63,688 bases of DNA, taken from positions 1 through 63,688 of the forward strand of contig PUNM01000065.1 of NCBI GenBank assembly GCA_003552625.1. Direction: 5' to 3'. Of this stretch, positions 53,328 to 63,688 are shown piece by piece. The stretch is from Ectothiorhodospiraceae bacterium (GTDB taxonomy: Bacteria; Pseudomonadota; Gammaproteobacteria; Nitrococcales; Halorhodospiraceae). Each line of letters starts with the position of its first letter. Within the stretch, counting starts at the first letter, position 1. The notes below the pieces were generated by a model. That model saw only the letters and a list, made by a program, of their open reading frames with translations, was not told where the DNA came from and ran no database searches. A program made the translations under genes and the position numbers.

Positions 53328-54523
53328 ACCACTGTCTCCACGGGATAACGGCGGGCTGCCTCGCAAAGCCCTGTGATCAAACGGTCGATATCCGCCTCGC
53401 CGTGGCGCGCCGTCAGGCTTACGCGCAGACGGGCCGTTCCCTCCGGGACAGTCGGCGGGCGGATGGCAGTAACGCGCAGCCCGTGCTCCTCCAGAACCCG
53501 GCTCCAAGCCAGGGCCGTAGCACTGCCGCCGACGAGGACCGGCTGAATCGGGGTCAGAGTGGATCCACCGCCAAGAGGCAACCCCCGGCTCCGCGCCTCG
53601 TCGCGAAACCGTTGCGCCAGGCTGAGTACGCGCTCTCGGCGCCACTTCTCCTCACGGGCAATACGCAGCGCTTCGCGGGCGGCCGCGGCAAGGCCCGGGG
53701 GCGGCGCTGTCGTGTAGATATAAGTTCGCGCGAACTGACGCAGCGCTTCAACCAAGGCCGCACTCCCTGACACGAACGCGCCGAAGGCGCCAAAGGCTTT
53801 ACCCAGGGTCCCCACGAGCACCGGGGCATCCGCCCAGTCCACATCCGCCTCGGCCAGGCTGCCGCGACCATCCGGCCCGAGTACCCCGAGCCCGTGGGCA
53901 TCATCAACCACCAGCGTGGCACCGTGCTTACGGCAGAGCGCGGCCGCCTCCGCCAGCGGGGCAACATCACCATCCATGCTGAAGACGCCATCGGTCACAA
54001 CCAGTCGTGCGCCCTCTTCGAGGCGCTCGCCCAGGTGTGCGGCGTCGGCGTGGCGATAGCGCAGCGACCGGGCGCCGGCGAGGCGCACCGCATCCAGCAA
54101 CGAGGCGTGGTTAAGCCGGTCCTCCGCAACCAACGCACCACGTCCGAGCAGCGCCTGCAGGGCACCGAGGTTAGCCATATAGCCGGTCGAGAAGAACAGC
54201 GCCGCTGGCCGGCCCGTAAACGCTGCCAGGTCGGCCTCAAGGGCTTCGTGCTCGGCTCGGTGGCCGGAGACCAGGTGCGCGGCGCCGGAACCGCTTCCCT
54301 CTCGCTGCGCGCAGGCTTCGAATGCCCGTACAAGCCTCGGGTCCGTGGCCAGACCCAGGTAATCGTTACCGCAGAGGATCGTCTCCCGGCGACCCTGCGC
54401 GCTGGTCCCTGCTGACCCATCGTATCCCTTGTAGACGGAACACGAGCGGTAAAGCCCGGCCTGTTCCCTTTCCCGCAACTGCGGCAAGAGCCAGTGGTCG
54501 AGGGCATCGGCCGGGCGGGTCAT
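53324..54523 (-). CDS. bioF: 8-amino-7-oxononanoate synthase
   Basis: PLP enzyme that condenses pimeloyl-ACP and alanine, 399 residues. [46 protein letters not shown] and the PLP lysine in [15 protein letters not shown] are present. Overlaps bioB by four bases and bioH by four, so bioBFHCD is tightly coupled. Confidence 0.96.
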   Translation of the reverse strand: MTRPADALDHWLLPQLREREQAGLYRSCSVYKGYDGSAGTSAQGRRETILCGNDYLGLATDPRLVRAFEACAQREGSGSGAAHLVSGHRAEHEALEADLAAFTGRPAALFFSTGYMANLGALQALLGRGALVAEDRLNHASLLDAVRLAGARSLRYRHADAAHLGERLEEGARLVVTDGVFSMDGDVAPLAEAAALCRKHGATLVVDDAHGLGVLGPDGRGSLAEADVDWADAPVLVGTLGKAFGAFGAFVSGSAALVEALRQFARTYIYTTAPPPGLAAAAREALRIAREEKWRRERVLSLAQRFRDEARSRGLPLGGGSTLTPIQPVLVGGSATALAWSRVLEEHGLRVTAIRPPTVPEGTARLRVSLTARHGEADIDRLITGLCEAARRYPVETVV

Positions 54524-55500
54524 GGCTCAAGCTCGGCACAGGCGTGCGGACGCTCCTCCAGGCGCATCCCCAGCCGACTGAGCAGCTGCTGGTCGGCCAC
54601 GACAGCGGGGTTCCCGGTCGTCAGCAACTGCTCGCCGTAAAAAATGCTGTTGGCTCCCGCTGCCAGGCAAAGGGCCTGGAGCTCATCACTCATTTGTTCG
54701 CGGCCGGCGGCCAGACGGACATACGACTGCGGCATCAGGATGCGCGCAACAGCGATCGTGCGCACCATCTCGAACGGGTCCACCGGCTCCGCGTCAGCCA
54801 GCGGCGTGCCAGGGATGGGGATGAGCTGATTGAGTGGAACACTCTGCGGGTGGACCGGCTGCGCAGCAAGCACTTCCAGCATCTCCACCCGATCGGCCCG
54901 CGACTCGCCGAGGCCGACAATCCCTCCACAACAGACCCGCAAGCCGGCATCACGGACGCGCTCGAGGGTCTCCAGGCGCTGCTCGTAAGTCCGGGTGGTC
55001 ACGATCTGTTCATAGTACGAGGGCGAGGTATCGAGGTTATGATTGAAATAGTCCAACCCTGCCTCGGCCAGCCGCTCCGCCTGATGACTTTGCAGCAGCC
55101 CTGCCGAGAGGCAGGTCTCCAGGCCTTCGGCCTTCACGGCTGCGACCATTTGCGCGAGGTGCTCCATGTCGCGATCCTTCGGACCGCGCCAGGCCGCCCC
55201 CATACAAAGCCGCGTTGCACCGGCGTCGCGGGCGTGACGGGCTGCCGCGCGGACTGTCTCCACATCGAGCAGCGCTTCGCGCTCCAGGCCGGTATCGTAG
55301 CGAGCACTCTGGGCGCAGTAGACGCAGTCCTCGCCACAGGCCCCGGTCTTGATCGAGACCAGGCTGCTGGCCTGGACCGTGCCGGGATCGAAGTTCTCGC
55401 GATGCACGGTCTGCGCACGGTGGAGCAGCTCGGGCAGCGGAAGCTCGAACAGCGCCTGGATCTGCTCCCGGGTCCACGGGGTTTGGCGGGTCTCGCTCAT
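54520..55500 (-). CDS. bioB: Biotin synthase
   Basis: Radical-SAM enzyme inserting sulfur into dethiobiotin. It is 326 residues. The cluster motif is [17 protein letters not shown] (CxxxCxxC), followed by [28 protein letters not shown] and [13 protein letters not shown] 55500 has GGAGG five bases upstream. First gene of the bio operon; a possible promoter lies inside the divergent comF start. SAM comes from metK. Confidence 0.97.
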   Translation of the reverse strand: MSETRQTPWTREQIQALFELPLPELLHRAQTVHRENFDPGTVQASSLVSIKTGACGEDCVYCAQSARYDTGLEREALLDVETVRAAARHARDAGATRLCMGAAWRGPKDRDMEHLAQMVAAVKAEGLETCLSAGLLQSHQAERLAEAGLDYFNHNLDTSPSYYEQIVTTRTYEQRLETLERVRDAGLRVCCGGIVGLGESRADRVEMLEVLAAQPVHPQSVPLNQLIPIPGTPLADAEPVDPFEMVRTIAVARILMPQSYVRLAAGREQMSDELQALCLAAGANSIFYGEQLLTTGNPAVVADQQLLSRLGMRLEERPHACAELEP

Positions 55501-55561
55501 GGGTACCTCCAGGCCGAAGGGACAGGCAGAGCGTCGATGGCTGCGCCCTGAACGTTGAGGC

Positions 55562-55589
55562 ATGGTAGCAAGGAGGCCACCGTGGTCAA
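55562..55589 (-). promoter_or_regulatory. Candidate bioB promoter
   Basis: On the minus strand TTGACC (55589-55584), a 16-base spacer and TACCAT (55567-55562) make a plausible sigma-70 promoter about 60 bases before the bioB ATG. It overlaps the first codons of comF. A second TTGACCA lies 24 bases further up (55614-55608) as a direct repeat. No match to the BirA operator consensus. Confidence 0.4.
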
Positions 55590-56292
55590 CTGGCGCGCTA
55601 GCTTATTGGTCAACAACTGTATAAAACGTATCCAAAACCACCCGGGGGCGCCACCGTGTCGACTCTGCGCTGACTCAGGGTCGATGAGCCCCGGCCTCTG
55701 TGCGGAGTGCTACATCGATCTCCCTTGGAATGAGTCCCCGTGCACCCGCTGCGCCCTGCCGCAAGGCAACGGCCGCTGCTCCTGCCATGGCCGCCCCCTC
55801 CCCTTCTCTCAGGCACAGGTGCCCCTGCTCTACGAAGGCGCCATCGAGCGACTGATCGTAGGATTCAAGTACTACGGGCGCCTCGCTGATGGCCTGCTTA
55901 TCGGGGCGTTGCTCGGCCAGCGGCTCGTTACCCCGAAGGAGACCTACCCGGAAGCTGTCGTACCCATGCCGACCACACCGTCCCGCCTGCGTGAACGGGG
56001 GTTCGATCAGGTCTTCGAGATCTACCGGGGGCTGCGCGCCTCGCGGACTGCTCCTCCCGTGCGCCGATGCCTGAAGCGGCGGCCTGCGCGAGTCCACCAG
56101 GCGCGCCTGTCTGCTCGCCGCCGCCACTCCTCCGTCCGGGGTACCTTCCGGCTCCGTCAACGGCCTCCCCGTTACGTGGCTCTTCTTGATGATGTGGTAA
56201 CCACCGGGGCCACCGCGGAGGAAGCCGCCTGGGTATTGCGGGAGGGTGGAGCCCGCCGGGTCGAACTATGGGCCGTGGCCCGCACTCCCTGA
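55582..56292 (+). CDS. comF: ComF family phosphoribosyltransferase-like protein
   Basis: 236-residue competence-type protein. An N-terminal four-cysteine pairs zinc finger (CRLC, CAEC, CTRC, CSC between about residues 28 and 66) precedes a PRTase domain with [18 protein letters not shown] and the PRPP loop [18 protein letters not shown]. In naturally competent bacteria ComF helps DNA uptake; in others (GntX) the role is unknown. GTG 55582 was chosen for the AAGGAGG five bases upstream; a TTG at 55555 is also open. Confidence 0.88.
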   Translation: MVNWRASLLVNNCIKRIQNHPGAPPCRLCADSGSMSPGLCAECYIDLPWNESPCTRCALPQGNGRCSCHGRPLPFSQAQVPLLYEGAIERLIVGFKYYGRLADGLLIGALLGQRLVTPKETYPEAVVPMPTTPSRLRERGFDQVFEIYRGLRASRTAPPVRRCLKRRPARVHQARLSARRRHSSVRGTFRLRQRPPRYVALLDDVVTTGATAEEAAWVLREGGARRVELWAVARTP

Positions 56293-56315
56293 AGCCGTAG
56301 CAGGGCCCCCGGGCC

Positions 56316-57221
56316 TCAGCCTGCTAGATGGAGGTCGGCCAAGATGCCCGCGAAAACCACCCCGCCAAACCAGGCGTTATTGAGGAAGGCGCGGAAACAC
56401 GGGTCACGCTCTCGATTGCGGATCAGGTACTGCTGGTAGACGAAAAATCCGGCGGCGACCACCAGGGCGGCGAAGTACGGCGCACCGAATTCCACATGCA
56501 GGCCGATCTGCACAAGCGCGAGCATCATCAGGACCTGCAGGATGCCGATCATGAGCCGGTCATGCTCGCCGAAGAGGATCGCGGTCGACTTCACGCCAAT
56601 GCGCAAATCGTCATCCCGATCGACCATCGCGTACATGGTGTCGTAGACCGTTGCCCAGACGACAGCTGCAATCAGCATGAGCCAGGCGACCACCGGAACC
56701 GTGCCGGTCTGGGCGGCGAAGACCATAGGAATGGCCCAGCCGAAAGCCGTACCCAGGTGCACCTGCGGCAAATGAGTGTAGCGCTTAGTGAAGGGATAAG
56801 TCGCCGCGAGCACGACCGCGACCAGCGAGAGCAGGATCGTCAGCGGGTTGGTGAGCAGTACCAGCCCGAAAGCGACCAGGCAGAGCACCACAAAGAGCGC
56901 AAGCGCCTCGCGCTCCGTCACGCGCCCCGTGGCGAAAGGCCGCTGCCGGGTGCGCTTGACGTGACCGTCGATGTGCCGATCCGCGTAGTCGTTGATGACA
57001 CACCCGGCGGCGCGCATGATGACGACACCGAGGACAAAGATGAACAGAATATCCAGATCGGGGAAACCCTCCGCGGCGATCCACAACGCCCAGAGCACCG
57101 GCCACAGCAGCAGGAAATTGCCAATCGGCCGGTCGAGACGCGCCAGCTGTGCGTAGGTACGCAACCGCTCCAGGACGGCGTATGGCCCGGATGGTTCACT
57201 GCTGTCCAGCTCCCCGCTCAC
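56316..57221 (-). CDS. ubiA: 4-hydroxybenzoate polyprenyltransferase
   Basis: Integral membrane prenyltransferase attaching the ubiquinone side chain. About 301 residues with eight or nine helices. The two Asp-rich motifs are [16 protein letters not shown] (about 76-91) and [14 protein letters not shown], which hold Mg-diphosphate. GTG 57221 ([10 protein letters not shown]) has AAGGAG seven bases upstream and overlaps the ubiC end by 26 bases. Pairs with ubiC. Confidence 0.94.
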   Translation of the reverse strand: MSGELDSSEPSGPYAVLERLRTYAQLARLDRPIGNFLLLWPVLWALWIAAEGFPDLDILFIFVLGVVIMRAAGCVINDYADRHIDGHVKRTRQRPFATGRVTEREALALFVVLCLVAFGLVLLTNPLTILLSLVAVVLAATYPFTKRYTHLPQVHLGTAFGWAIPMVFAAQTGTVPVVAWLMLIAAVVWATVYDTMYAMVDRDDDLRIGVKSTAILFGEHDRLMIGILQVLMMLALVQIGLHVEFGAPYFAALVVAAGFFVYQQYLIRNRERDPCFRAFLNNAWFGGVVFAGILADLHLAG

Positions 57222-57804
57222 CCTCAGACTCCTTCTCGTGCGCTGATGCCGTTGGAAGAAAGACCTCCGTAACCAAGAGCCGCTGGTCACCGGTGGTCAG
57301 GATCGACCGCCGCGCCCAGGCACTTGTCACCCCTGGCAGGCCGTAGCCCCGCAGCCAGCACGACAGGGGCTCTCGCCCATGAAGGCGGGCTATTCGCAGC
57401 GGCCCGCGCCGCACATCGTGCCCTGCAAAAAGCAGTCGGCCCAGGGGCTGCGCACCCAATCGCCGCAGCGCCCCGAGGACAGCCCCCGGATGCGCTGGAA
57501 CCACGCTGCGGGCGTAGATCTGTACGCCACCATTACAACGGAGGATGACCTCGCGCAACCAGGCCCGGCGTCCCGGCGGCAAATCGAGGGCGACGGCCTC
57601 CTCGGCAGCCGGGCGCCCCCACCCCTCGCGCAAGACCTGAACGCTGACCGGCCCGTACCCCTCCAAGCGGGCAGTCAGGGAGCCGCGCTCCCTGAGGAGG
57701 CTGCGAAGCCACTCCGGCGGACGCCCCGGTACCAGCGCCAGAGCTGGCCGCCAGGCGGCTACCCGCGGGTGCCAGCATCCGCTCTGCCTCCCATCCTGTA
57801 CCAC
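57196..57804 (-). CDS. ubiC: Chorismate lyase
   Basis: Releases 4-hydroxybenzoate from chorismate, first step of ubiquinone ring supply. It is 202 residues; segments [43 protein letters not shown] and [16 protein letters not shown] match the UbiC family. Overlaps ubiA. A 38-base gap separates it from recG. Confidence 0.88.
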   Translation of the reverse strand: MVQDGRQSGCWHPRVAAWRPALALVPGRPPEWLRSLLRERGSLTARLEGYGPVSVQVLREGWGRPAAEEAVALDLPPGRRAWLREVILRCNGGVQIYARSVVPAHPGAVLGALRRLGAQPLGRLLFAGHDVRRGPLRIARLHGREPLSCWLRGYGLPGVTSAWARRSILTTGDQRLLVTEVFLPTASAHEKESEGERGAGQQ

Positions 57805-57842
57805 TGATTCGCCATCCTTTGAAAATTCGGCTCTTGGGGCGG

Positions 57843-59915
57843 CTAGACCTGGCCGTAGCGCTCCGCCTGGCCGACCCAGCGCTCGATGAGCGCCTCCGCG
57901 ATCGATGCCCGACCGTGCAGCAGGTCACCGGCCTGCTGTTGGACCGGCTCCAGCAGGTCCGCATCCCGACCCAGGTCCGCGATGCGCAGACCCAGGGCAC
58001 CGGTCTGGCGAGTTCCCAGCATCTCCCCTGGACCGCGTATTTCCAGATCGCGCTGGGCGATCGCGAAGCCATCTTCGGTCTCACGCAGGACCGCAAGCCT
58101 CTGACGGGCGCTCTCGGACAGCGGCCCATGATACATGAGCACACACGTGGACGCCGCGCGCCCGCGCCCCACCCGACCGCGGAGTTGGTGCAGCTGCGCC
58201 AGCCCCAGACGCTCGGCGTTGTCGATGATCATCAGACTGGCATTGGGCACATCGACGCCGACCTCGATGACGGTGGTCGCGACCAGCAGGTCAATACCCC
58301 CCTGCGCAAAAGCACCCATCACCTTTTCCTTGTCGGTCGCCGACATGCGCCCGTGCACCAGACCGATGCGGTGCCCGGTCAGGGCCTCCCGCAAGTGTGC
58401 AGCCGTATCCTCCGCAGCCTGGGCGGCGAGTTCGGGGGAGGCTTCGATCAGAGTACAGACCCAGTAGGCTTGCCGCCCCTCCGCCAGGGCCGCACGAATC
58501 CGGTCGATCACCTCCCCGCGCCTCTGCTCGGATACCACCACCGTTTGCACGGGCTGGCGCCCGGGCGGCCGCTCGTCCAGGGCGGAGACGTCCAGGTCGG
58601 CGTATGCGGTCATCGCCAGCGTGCGCGGGATCGGAGTAGCAGTCATGGTCAACTGGTGGGGCTCGACTCCGCCGGCCTTCTCTTTCAGGGCGAGCCGCTG
58701 GTGCACTCCGAACCGATGCTGTTCATCCACGACGACCAAGCCGAGGCTACGGAATGCCACCTGCTCCTGGAAGAGCGCGTGCGTGCCAACGACAACAGCC
58801 GCCTCCCCGCTAGCAACACGCTGCAGGTCGCGGCGCCGGTGCTGTGCTCCAGCACCACCGGAGAGCCAGGCCACTTCCACTTGCAGCGGCTCAAGCCAGC
58901 CGCAGAGGCTGCGAAAGTGCTGCTCGGCCAGGAGCTCGGTCGGGGCCATCAAGGCAGCCTGGTAGCCACTGCCGACCGTCCGCGCACATGCCAGCGCTGC
59001 AACCACCGTCTTTCCCGAGCCGACATCCCCCTGCAGCAGCCGCAGCATCGGTGCCGACTCCGCCATGTCCCGGGCCAACTCAGCGTCAACCCGTGCCTGC
59101 GCCGCTGTCAGCGGGAAGGGGAGCCTGCTGTGTAGCACGGCCGAGAGCCCTTGCCCGTCTTTCAGCACCGGTGCACCGCGGTCGCTGCGCACCGCCTGTC
59201 GACGGCGCCGCAGGCTTAGGTGGTGGGCAAGCAGCTCCTCGTATGCGATCCGCCGCACCGCCGGATGCCGCCCTTCCAGCAAGCCTCCCGGATCCGTCTC
59301 CGCGGGCGGCCGATGGAGTGTCTCCAGCGCCTCTTTGAGGCCGGGCCATGAGGGGTCGGGCAGGTCCTCCGCAGAGAGGTGATCCGGCATCTGATCGGGC
59401 AGCATGGCCAGAGCAGCACCGACCAGCTTACGAAGCTGCCCCTGATGGAGCCCTTCCGTCGAACCGTACACCGGGGTCAACGCCGTGTCCGCGACACCTC
59501 CGGCATCACCTGGCGCCACCCGCTCATGTTCGGGATGCGCCATCTGCGGGCCGGCATAACCCGCCCGCACCTCGCCGAAGCAACGGAGCAGGACACCGCG
59601 CTGCAGCCGTTCGGCCTGCCGCGGATGGAAATTGAAGAAGACCAGATCAAGCTGACCGGTACCGTCGGAAACCCGGCAAAGCAGGCGCCTGCGACGCCCG
59701 CGGGCCACTTCTGACCACTCCACCCGCGCTTCGATCAGGGCCCGGTCCCCTGGGCGCAAAGTACCGATCGGTTGCAGCCGCGTTCGATCCTCGTAGCGGA
59801 TCGGACGATGCAGGAGCAGATCAGCGACGGTATAGAGGTTGAGCCGCGCAAGGCGCTCGGCCAGGCGAGGGCCCACGCCTGGCAACTCGGTCAAGCGCCG
59901 CGGAGATTCGGCCAC
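57843..59915 (-). CDS. recG: ATP-dependent DNA helicase RecG
   Basis: Branch-migrating helicase for stalled forks, 690 residues. The N-terminal wedge domain begins LTELPGVGPRLAERLARL. Helicase motifs: Walker A LLQGDVGSGKTVVAALA, Ia MAPTELLAEQH, II LVVVDEQHRFGVHQR, III TMTATPIPRTLAM, then V-VI TTVIEVGVDVPNASLM and LHQLRGRVGRGRAAS. The recG-spoT-rpoZ neighbourhood is conserved, here with ridA between recG and spoT. Confidence 0.96.
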   Translation of the reverse strand: MAESPRRLTELPGVGPRLAERLARLNLYTVADLLLHRPIRYEDRTRLQPIGTLRPGDRALIEARVEWSEVARGRRRRLLCRVSDGTGQLDLVFFNFHPRQAERLQRGVLLRCFGEVRAGYAGPQMAHPEHERVAPGDAGGVADTALTPVYGSTEGLHQGQLRKLVGAALAMLPDQMPDHLSAEDLPDPSWPGLKEALETLHRPPAETDPGGLLEGRHPAVRRIAYEELLAHHLSLRRRRQAVRSDRGAPVLKDGQGLSAVLHSRLPFPLTAAQARVDAELARDMAESAPMLRLLQGDVGSGKTVVAALACARTVGSGYQAALMAPTELLAEQHFRSLCGWLEPLQVEVAWLSGGAGAQHRRRDLQRVASGEAAVVVGTHALFQEQVAFRSLGLVVVDEQHRFGVHQRLALKEKAGGVEPHQLTMTATPIPRTLAMTAYADLDVSALDERPPGRQPVQTVVVSEQRRGEVIDRIRAALAEGRQAYWVCTLIEASPELAAQAAEDTAAHLREALTGHRIGLVHGRMSATDKEKVMGAFAQGGIDLLVATTVIEVGVDVPNASLMIIDNAERLGLAQLHQLRGRVGRGRAASTCVLMYHGPLSESARQRLAVLRETEDGFAIAQRDLEIRGPGEMLGTRQTGALGLRIADLGRDADLLEPVQQQAGDLLHGRASIAEALIERWVGQAERYGQV

Positions 59916-59926
59916 GCGCTCCTCGG

Positions 59927-60313
59927 TCAGCGCGGCAGATAGAGGACGGCGTCCATCTCCACCGCCGCACCCTTCGGCAAAGCCGCCACGCCCAAAGCAG
60001 CCCGCGATGGGTACGGCTCATCGAGATACTCGGCCATGACCTCATTGACGAGCGTGAAATGGCTGAGATCGATCAGATAGATGGTGATTCGCACCGCATC
60101 CGCCAGGGACCCGCCGGCCCCCTCGGCAACGGCGCTGAGATTGTCGAAGACGCGAGCGACCTGGCTGCGCATGTCGGCCCCGACCAGCTCTCCGGTAGCC
60201 GGATCCAGTGGGATCTGGCCAGAGATGTAGACAAAATCGCCGGCACGCACAGCCTGGCTGTAGGGCCCAATGGCTGCCGGGGCTGCATCCGTCTGAATGA
60301 TTTCGCGGGACAT
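59927..60313 (-). CDS. ridA: RidA family reactive enamine/imine deaminase
   Basis: 128-residue YjgF/RidA protein that hydrolyses 2-aminoacrylate and related imines from PLP enzymes. [39 protein letters not shown] and [20 protein letters not shown] (with the key Arg) are intact. ATG 60313 follows AGAGG. It lies between spoT (16 bases) and recG (11 bases). Confidence 0.95.
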   Translation of the reverse strand: MSREIIQTDAAPAAIGPYSQAVRAGDFVYISGQIPLDPATGELVGADMRSQVARVFDNLSAVAEGAGGSLADAVRITIYLIDLSHFTLVNEVMAEYLDEPYPSRAALGVAALPKGAAVEMDAVLYLPR

Positions 60314-60329
60314 CTGTAGCCTCTCTTGG

Positions 60330-62528
60330 TTAGCCGTCCTTTTTTCGCACGATACGCTGGACCGCGGGCATGGCCCGCAGGTGTCGCACCACCGCCGCCA
60401 GGTGACGGCGATTGCGCACCAGGATGAGGAAGCGCACAGTGGCAATCATCCCGTCGCGCTCCTCGATCGTAACGTTCTCGATGCTCGAGCCCTGCTCCGA
60501 GATGGCGTGGGCCAGCTGCGCAAGCGCGCCGCGCTCGTTGACCACATCGATGCTGATAAGCGCCGGGAATTCGGCGTCGATATCGACCTCCCAGCCAACA
60601 TCCACCCAACTCTCCGAGCGCTTACGCTGTGTGGCGACGTTCTTGCAGTCTCGGTGGTGGATCACTACGCCACGGCCGGTACTGACAAAGCCAACAATCG
60701 GGTCCCCGGGAATCGGACGACAGCAGCGACCGAAGGTTACTACTGCCCCCTCGTTGCCTCGTATGGAGAGCTGGCCTTGCGGCTCGTGCTGGTCAACCTC
60801 CTCGGGGCGCCCTTCAAGCTCCGCCTCGCCCTGTTCCAGGCCACTCAGGTGCTGAGCCACCAGCCAGGGGACGCGGTTGCCCAGGCCCACATCCCGGAAT
60901 AACGCATCCAGGGACTCGGCGCCCGTCTGCTCCAGCGCCTCCTGCACACGCTGCCCATCGAGGCTCTCCAGCTCCAGCGACAATGCGGCGAGGGCGCGCT
61001 CCACCATGCGCCGGCCAAGCTCGATCGCCTCACTGTCCTTAAGCCGCTTGAGCGCGTGGCGAATCGCGGTACGCGCCTTCGCGGTGACCACAAAATCCAG
61101 CCAGACCGGGTTCGGGCGCCCTACGGGGGCAGTGATGATCTCCACCATCTGCCCGGTCTGAAGCGGTGTCCGCAGGGGGGTCAGCCGGTGATCCACCTTG
61201 GCCGCAATGCACGAGTTGCCTACATCGGAGTGGATCGCGTAGGCCAAATCCACCGGCGTGGCATTGCTTGGCAATTCGAGGATGTCCCCCTTGGGGGTAA
61301 AAACGTAGATTTCATCCGGGATCAGGTCGATCTTAACGCTCTCGATGAACTCCTGCGAAGTTCCGACGCTACGCTGCATTTCAAGCAAATTCTTGACCCA
61401 CTCGCGGGCCCTCACCTGCGCCGTGTTGCGCCCTTCATGAACGTCCTTGTAGAGCCAGTGGGCGGCAATACCCGACTCGGCCACCGCGTGCATCTCCCGC
61501 GTCCGGACCTGCGCCTCCAGGCGAATCCGGTGCGGACCGACCAGGGTTGTATGCAGGGACTGGTAGCCATTCGCCTTGGGGATCGCGATATAGTCCTTGA
61601 TGCGGCCAGGGCGCGGCTTGTAGAGGCCATGCAGGATCCCGAGAACCCGGTAGCACTCGTCCACCGAGTCGACGACCACCCGGAAACCGTAGACATCGAA
61701 GACGTCCCGGAAATTCAGCTGCTTCTGCACCATCTTGCAGTAGATGGACCAGAGGTGTTTCTCCCGTCCCTCGACCTCAGCCTCGATTCCGGATTGCTGG
61801 AGCCGCGTGCGGACTTGGTCGCAGACGGTATCGAGGATGACACCGCGACGACCGCGCTGGCGGGCGAGCTTTTCCTTGAGGGCGCGGTAACGCAGGGGGT
61901 AGAGCGCCGCAAACCCCAGATCCTCGAGCTCGATGCGCATGCTGTTGATGCCGAGGCGCTGGGCGATGGGCGCATAGATCTCCAGCGTCTCGCGTGCGAT
62001 CCGGCGGCGCTTCTCAGGCCGCATGATCCAGATCGTGCGCATATTGTGGAGGCGATCAGCAAGCTTGATCAGGATGACCCGGATATCCTGGGCCATCGCC
62101 ATGATCATCTTGCGGAAACTCTCCGCCTGCGCCTCCGCCTTGCTCTTGAAGTCGATGGCGCCGAGCTTCGAGACCCCGTCGACAAGCTCTGCCACCTGAT
62201 CGCCGAACCGCTCGGCGATTCCCTCCTTGGCCGTCGGCGTGTCCTCGATGACATCGTGAAGCAAGGCAGCGATGATCGCCTCGGCGTCGAGGCGCATCTC
62301 CGCAAGGATGCGGGCTACAGCAATGGGGTGGGTAATGTACGGCTCACCGGACCTGCGCCGCTGCCCCTCATGGGCAGCGGCGCTGAACCGATAGGCTTCA
62401 AAGACCTGATCAACCTGGTGGGGCTCGAGGTAGTACTCAAGGAGAGCACAGACCTCCTGCGCGCGCCGGTCCGGATCCGGGCCAGAGCCGGAGTCAGCGG
62501 AGCTGATTACATTCGCGGCACGCGCCAT
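60330..62528 (-). CDS. spoT: (p)ppGpp synthetase/hydrolase SpoT
   Basis: RelA/SpoT homologue, 732 residues, controlling the stringent response. The HD hydrolase domain is intact: [21 protein letters not shown] and [14 protein letters not shown]. The synthetase region has [26 protein letters not shown] and [24 protein letters not shown] domain ([14 protein letters not shown]...) and C-terminal ACT domain (about 655-732) follow. The hydrolase intact plus position after rpoZ indicates SpoT, not RelA. Confidence 0.96.
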   Translation of the reverse strand: MARAANVISSADSGSGPDPDRRAQEVCALLEYYLEPHQVDQVFEAYRFSAAAHEGQRRRSGEPYITHPIAVARILAEMRLDAEAIIAALLHDVIEDTPTAKEGIAERFGDQVAELVDGVSKLGAIDFKSKAEAQAESFRKMIMAMAQDIRVILIKLADRLHNMRTIWIMRPEKRRRIARETLEIYAPIAQRLGINSMRIELEDLGFAALYPLRYRALKEKLARQRGRRGVILDTVCDQVRTRLQQSGIEAEVEGREKHLWSIYCKMVQKQLNFRDVFDVYGFRVVVDSVDECYRVLGILHGLYKPRPGRIKDYIAIPKANGYQSLHTTLVGPHRIRLEAQVRTREMHAVAESGIAAHWLYKDVHEGRNTAQVRAREWVKNLLEMQRSVGTSQEFIESVKIDLIPDEIYVFTPKGDILELPSNATPVDLAYAIHSDVGNSCIAAKVDHRLTPLRTPLQTGQMVEIITAPVGRPNPVWLDFVVTAKARTAIRHALKRLKDSEAIELGRRMVERALAALSLELESLDGQRVQEALEQTGAESLDALFRDVGLGNRVPWLVAQHLSGLEQGEAELEGRPEEVDQHEPQGQLSIRGNEGAVVTFGRCCRPIPGDPIVGFVSTGRGVVIHHRDCKNVATQRKRSESWVDVGWEVDIDAEFPALISIDVVNERGALAQLAHAISEQGSSIENVTIEERDGMIATVRFLILVRNRRHLAAVVRHLRAMPAVQRIVRKKDG

Positions 62529-62546
62529 ACATAATCCGACCGGCGC

Positions 62547-62918
62547 CTACGATGCGGGATCCTGCTCATCCGGAGCCGCCGTACCGGAGCCACCGCCGAA
62601 CGCATCGAAGGAGTGCTCCTGGCTGGCCTGCGGATCTGGCTGAATGGGCCCCCCGCCCACTTCGGCCTCCACGTCCGCGGCACTGAACCCGCTCAGGGCC
62701 AGGCTCTGATCGGCCTCGTCGGCGCTGGTAAGGATCTCCGAGGTAACCACCCCCTCGGCAATCTCGCGCAGGGCCAGGACGGTGGGTTTGTCGTTTTCCA
62801 GCGGTACCAGCGGCTCCACGCCCTTGGACAGCTGACGGGCGCGCTTGGCGCTGGCCAGAACGAGTTCGAAGCGATTATCGACGTGCTCCAGGCAGTCTTC
62901 CACGGTGACGCGGGCCAT
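62547..62918 (-). CDS. rpoZ: RNA polymerase omega subunit
   Basis: 123 residues (E. coli 91), starting [29 protein letters not shown] is the conserved core. The extra C-terminal part (about 85-123) is acidic and Gly/Ala/Pro-rich and probably disordered. ATG 62918 has GGAGGAG upstream. In E. coli gmk precedes rpoZ; here hemW does. Also a ppGpp-binding partner, fitting the spoT link. Confidence 0.94.
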   Translation of the reverse strand: MARVTVEDCLEHVDNRFELVLASAKRARQLSKGVEPLVPLENDKPTVLALREIAEGVVTSEILTSADEADQSLALSGFSAADVEAEVGGGPIQPDPQASQEHSFDAFGGGSGTAAPDEQDPAS

Positions 62919-62976
62919 GAGGCTCCTCCGCAAGGTATTCGGCTATACGACCGGATTTTACAGCTTCAGCCGCGCC

Positions 62977-63688
62977 CTAGGAAGGTGCAGCCACCGTTTG
63001 GCGGCTCTGCGCCTGCTCCATGAGCAGCAGAAGGGCGCTATCAAGATGGCGCAGGCCAAACCCCGTGGGCCGCAACCAACCGCTTCGCTCTTCGATCAGC
63101 CCACGCTCGGTGATTGGCTGCAGCCACTGAAGCAGCTCCTCGCGGGGCATCCGGCACCGCGCCTCGGCGAGTTCCACCGGCACGCCATGGCACAGGCGCA
63201 GCGCGTTGAGAAAAAACTCGAAGCGTACCGCGGAATCCGACAAGGCCTCCTGCTCCTGAACGACTTCCGCGCTCCCGGCTCGCTCCATCCAGCGCCGCGG
63301 TGCCGCGATCTGCCGGGTCCGGACCACGGCTCCGCCGAGATCGGTGGACTTGCCCGCCGCTCCGGCACCCAACCCGAGGTAGTCCCCGAAGGTCCAGTAC
63401 CCCAGGTTGTGCACTGAGCGCTGGCCGGCACGCGCAAAGGCGGACACCTCATAGCGTTCGAGGCCGCTGGCTGCAAGATGCACCCGACACTGCTCTTCCA
63501 TAGCCACCAGCGTATCCTCGTTCGGCATCCCCGAAGGGGGCCGACGACCGAAGGGGGTACCGGCCTCGATGGTCAACTGGTAGTGGCTGACGTGATCGAC
63601 TCCCAGCCGGGCGACCCTGGCGACATCGCCTACGGCCTCCCCAACGGTCTGCCCCGGCAGGCCGTACATCAGATCCACATTAACGCCC
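62977..63688 (-). CDS. hemW: Radical SAM heme chaperone HemW (partial, 5' end outside window)
   Basis: C-terminal 236 codons of a HemW/coproporphyrinogen dehydrogenase-like radical SAM protein. NVDLMYGLPGQTVGEAVGD, HVSHYQLTIEAGTPF, YEVSAFARAGQRSVHNLGYW and DYLGLGAGAAGK are HemW signatures, and an HTH-like C-terminal HemN_C region follows. The cysteine cluster motif is beyond the edge. HemW inserts heme into respiratory enzymes instead of oxidising porphyrin. Confidence 0.92.
   Translation of the reverse strand, partial: GVNVDLMYGLPGQTVGEAVGDVARVARLGVDHVSHYQLTIEAGTPFGRRPPSGMPNEDTLVAMEEQCRVHLAASGLERYEVSAFARAGQRSVHNLGYWTFGDYLGLGAGAAGKSTDLGGAVVRTRQIAAPRRWMERAGSAEVVQEQEALSDSAVRFEFFLNALRLCHGVPVELAEARCRMPREELLQWLQPITERGLIEERSGWLRPTGFGLRHLDSALLLLMEQAQSRQTVAAPS

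Noticed and set aside
55501-55620. BirA operator in the comF-bioB gap
   Set aside because: No TTGTAAACC-like inverted repeat; only TTGACCA direct repeats are present.

Overview
The window is GC-rich, tightly packed chromosomal DNA of a gammaproteobacterium. The gene orders glyA-nrdR-rib-nusB-thiL, gshB-apbE-tonB-yqgE-ruvX-pyrR-pyrB-pyrC', bioBFHCD and rpoZ-spoT point to the Chromatiales / Ectothiorhodospiraceae, and the acidic, high-GC3 proteins would suit a Halorhodospira-like halophile; that placement is inference. I see no rRNA, tRNA, IS element, prophage, CRISPR array or other mobile DNA. No stretch longer than about 250 bases lacks a gene.

Layout. 1-6205 (minus): one long operon, glyA-nrdR-ribD-ribE-ribBA-ribH-nusB-thiL (thiL cut by the window edge), for one-carbon, flavin and thiamin cofactors. 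6450-11810: hemolysin-III protein, Ca/Na exchanger, glyoxalase I, a 50-residue membrane protein, then minus-strand M20 peptidase, macro-domain protein and DjlA. 11953-17605: a five-gene operon, FAD oxidoreductase / DUF1365 / Cfa-like methyltransferase / CarH-MlrA-like MerR / photolyase, preceded by two 11-bp direct repeats. 17615-25522: purC, an FNR-like regulator, gap, metK, a short-chain dehydrogenase, a PfkB sugar kinase, an NAD(P)-binding protein and a DEAD-box helicase. 25571-32783: M42 peptidase, FGGY kinase, bioA, rsmE and a degenerate ChpA/PilL-like kinase.

32831-39506 is the gshB-to-pyrC' block, with stop/start overlaps from gshB to tonB and from yqgE to pyrC'. 39531-49829: YbbN, lytic transglycosylase, yggS-proC-yggT-yggU, metX-metW, a spermidine-synthase-like gene coupled to a histone-deacetylase-family gene, an orphan protein, zapE, a PilZ protein, a TusA-family protein and a 55-residue protein. 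49876-55500: PEBP and GGCT proteins, then bioB-bioF-bioH-bioC-bioD. 55582-63688: comF, ubiA-ubiC, recG, ridA, spoT, rpoZ and a partial hemW.

Most genes are housekeeping. The least ordinary content is the light/stress lipid operon, whose regulator lacks the expected cobalamin motifs and whose Cfa-like enzyme lacks the usual bicarbonate-site residues; the ChpA-like protein with no CheW domain and Asn at the receiver phosphorylation site; the FNR-like regulator with three of four cluster cysteines; and the aminopropyltransferase-like / deacetylase-like gene pair. Several convergent gene pairs are separated by strong GC hairpins without a U-tract.
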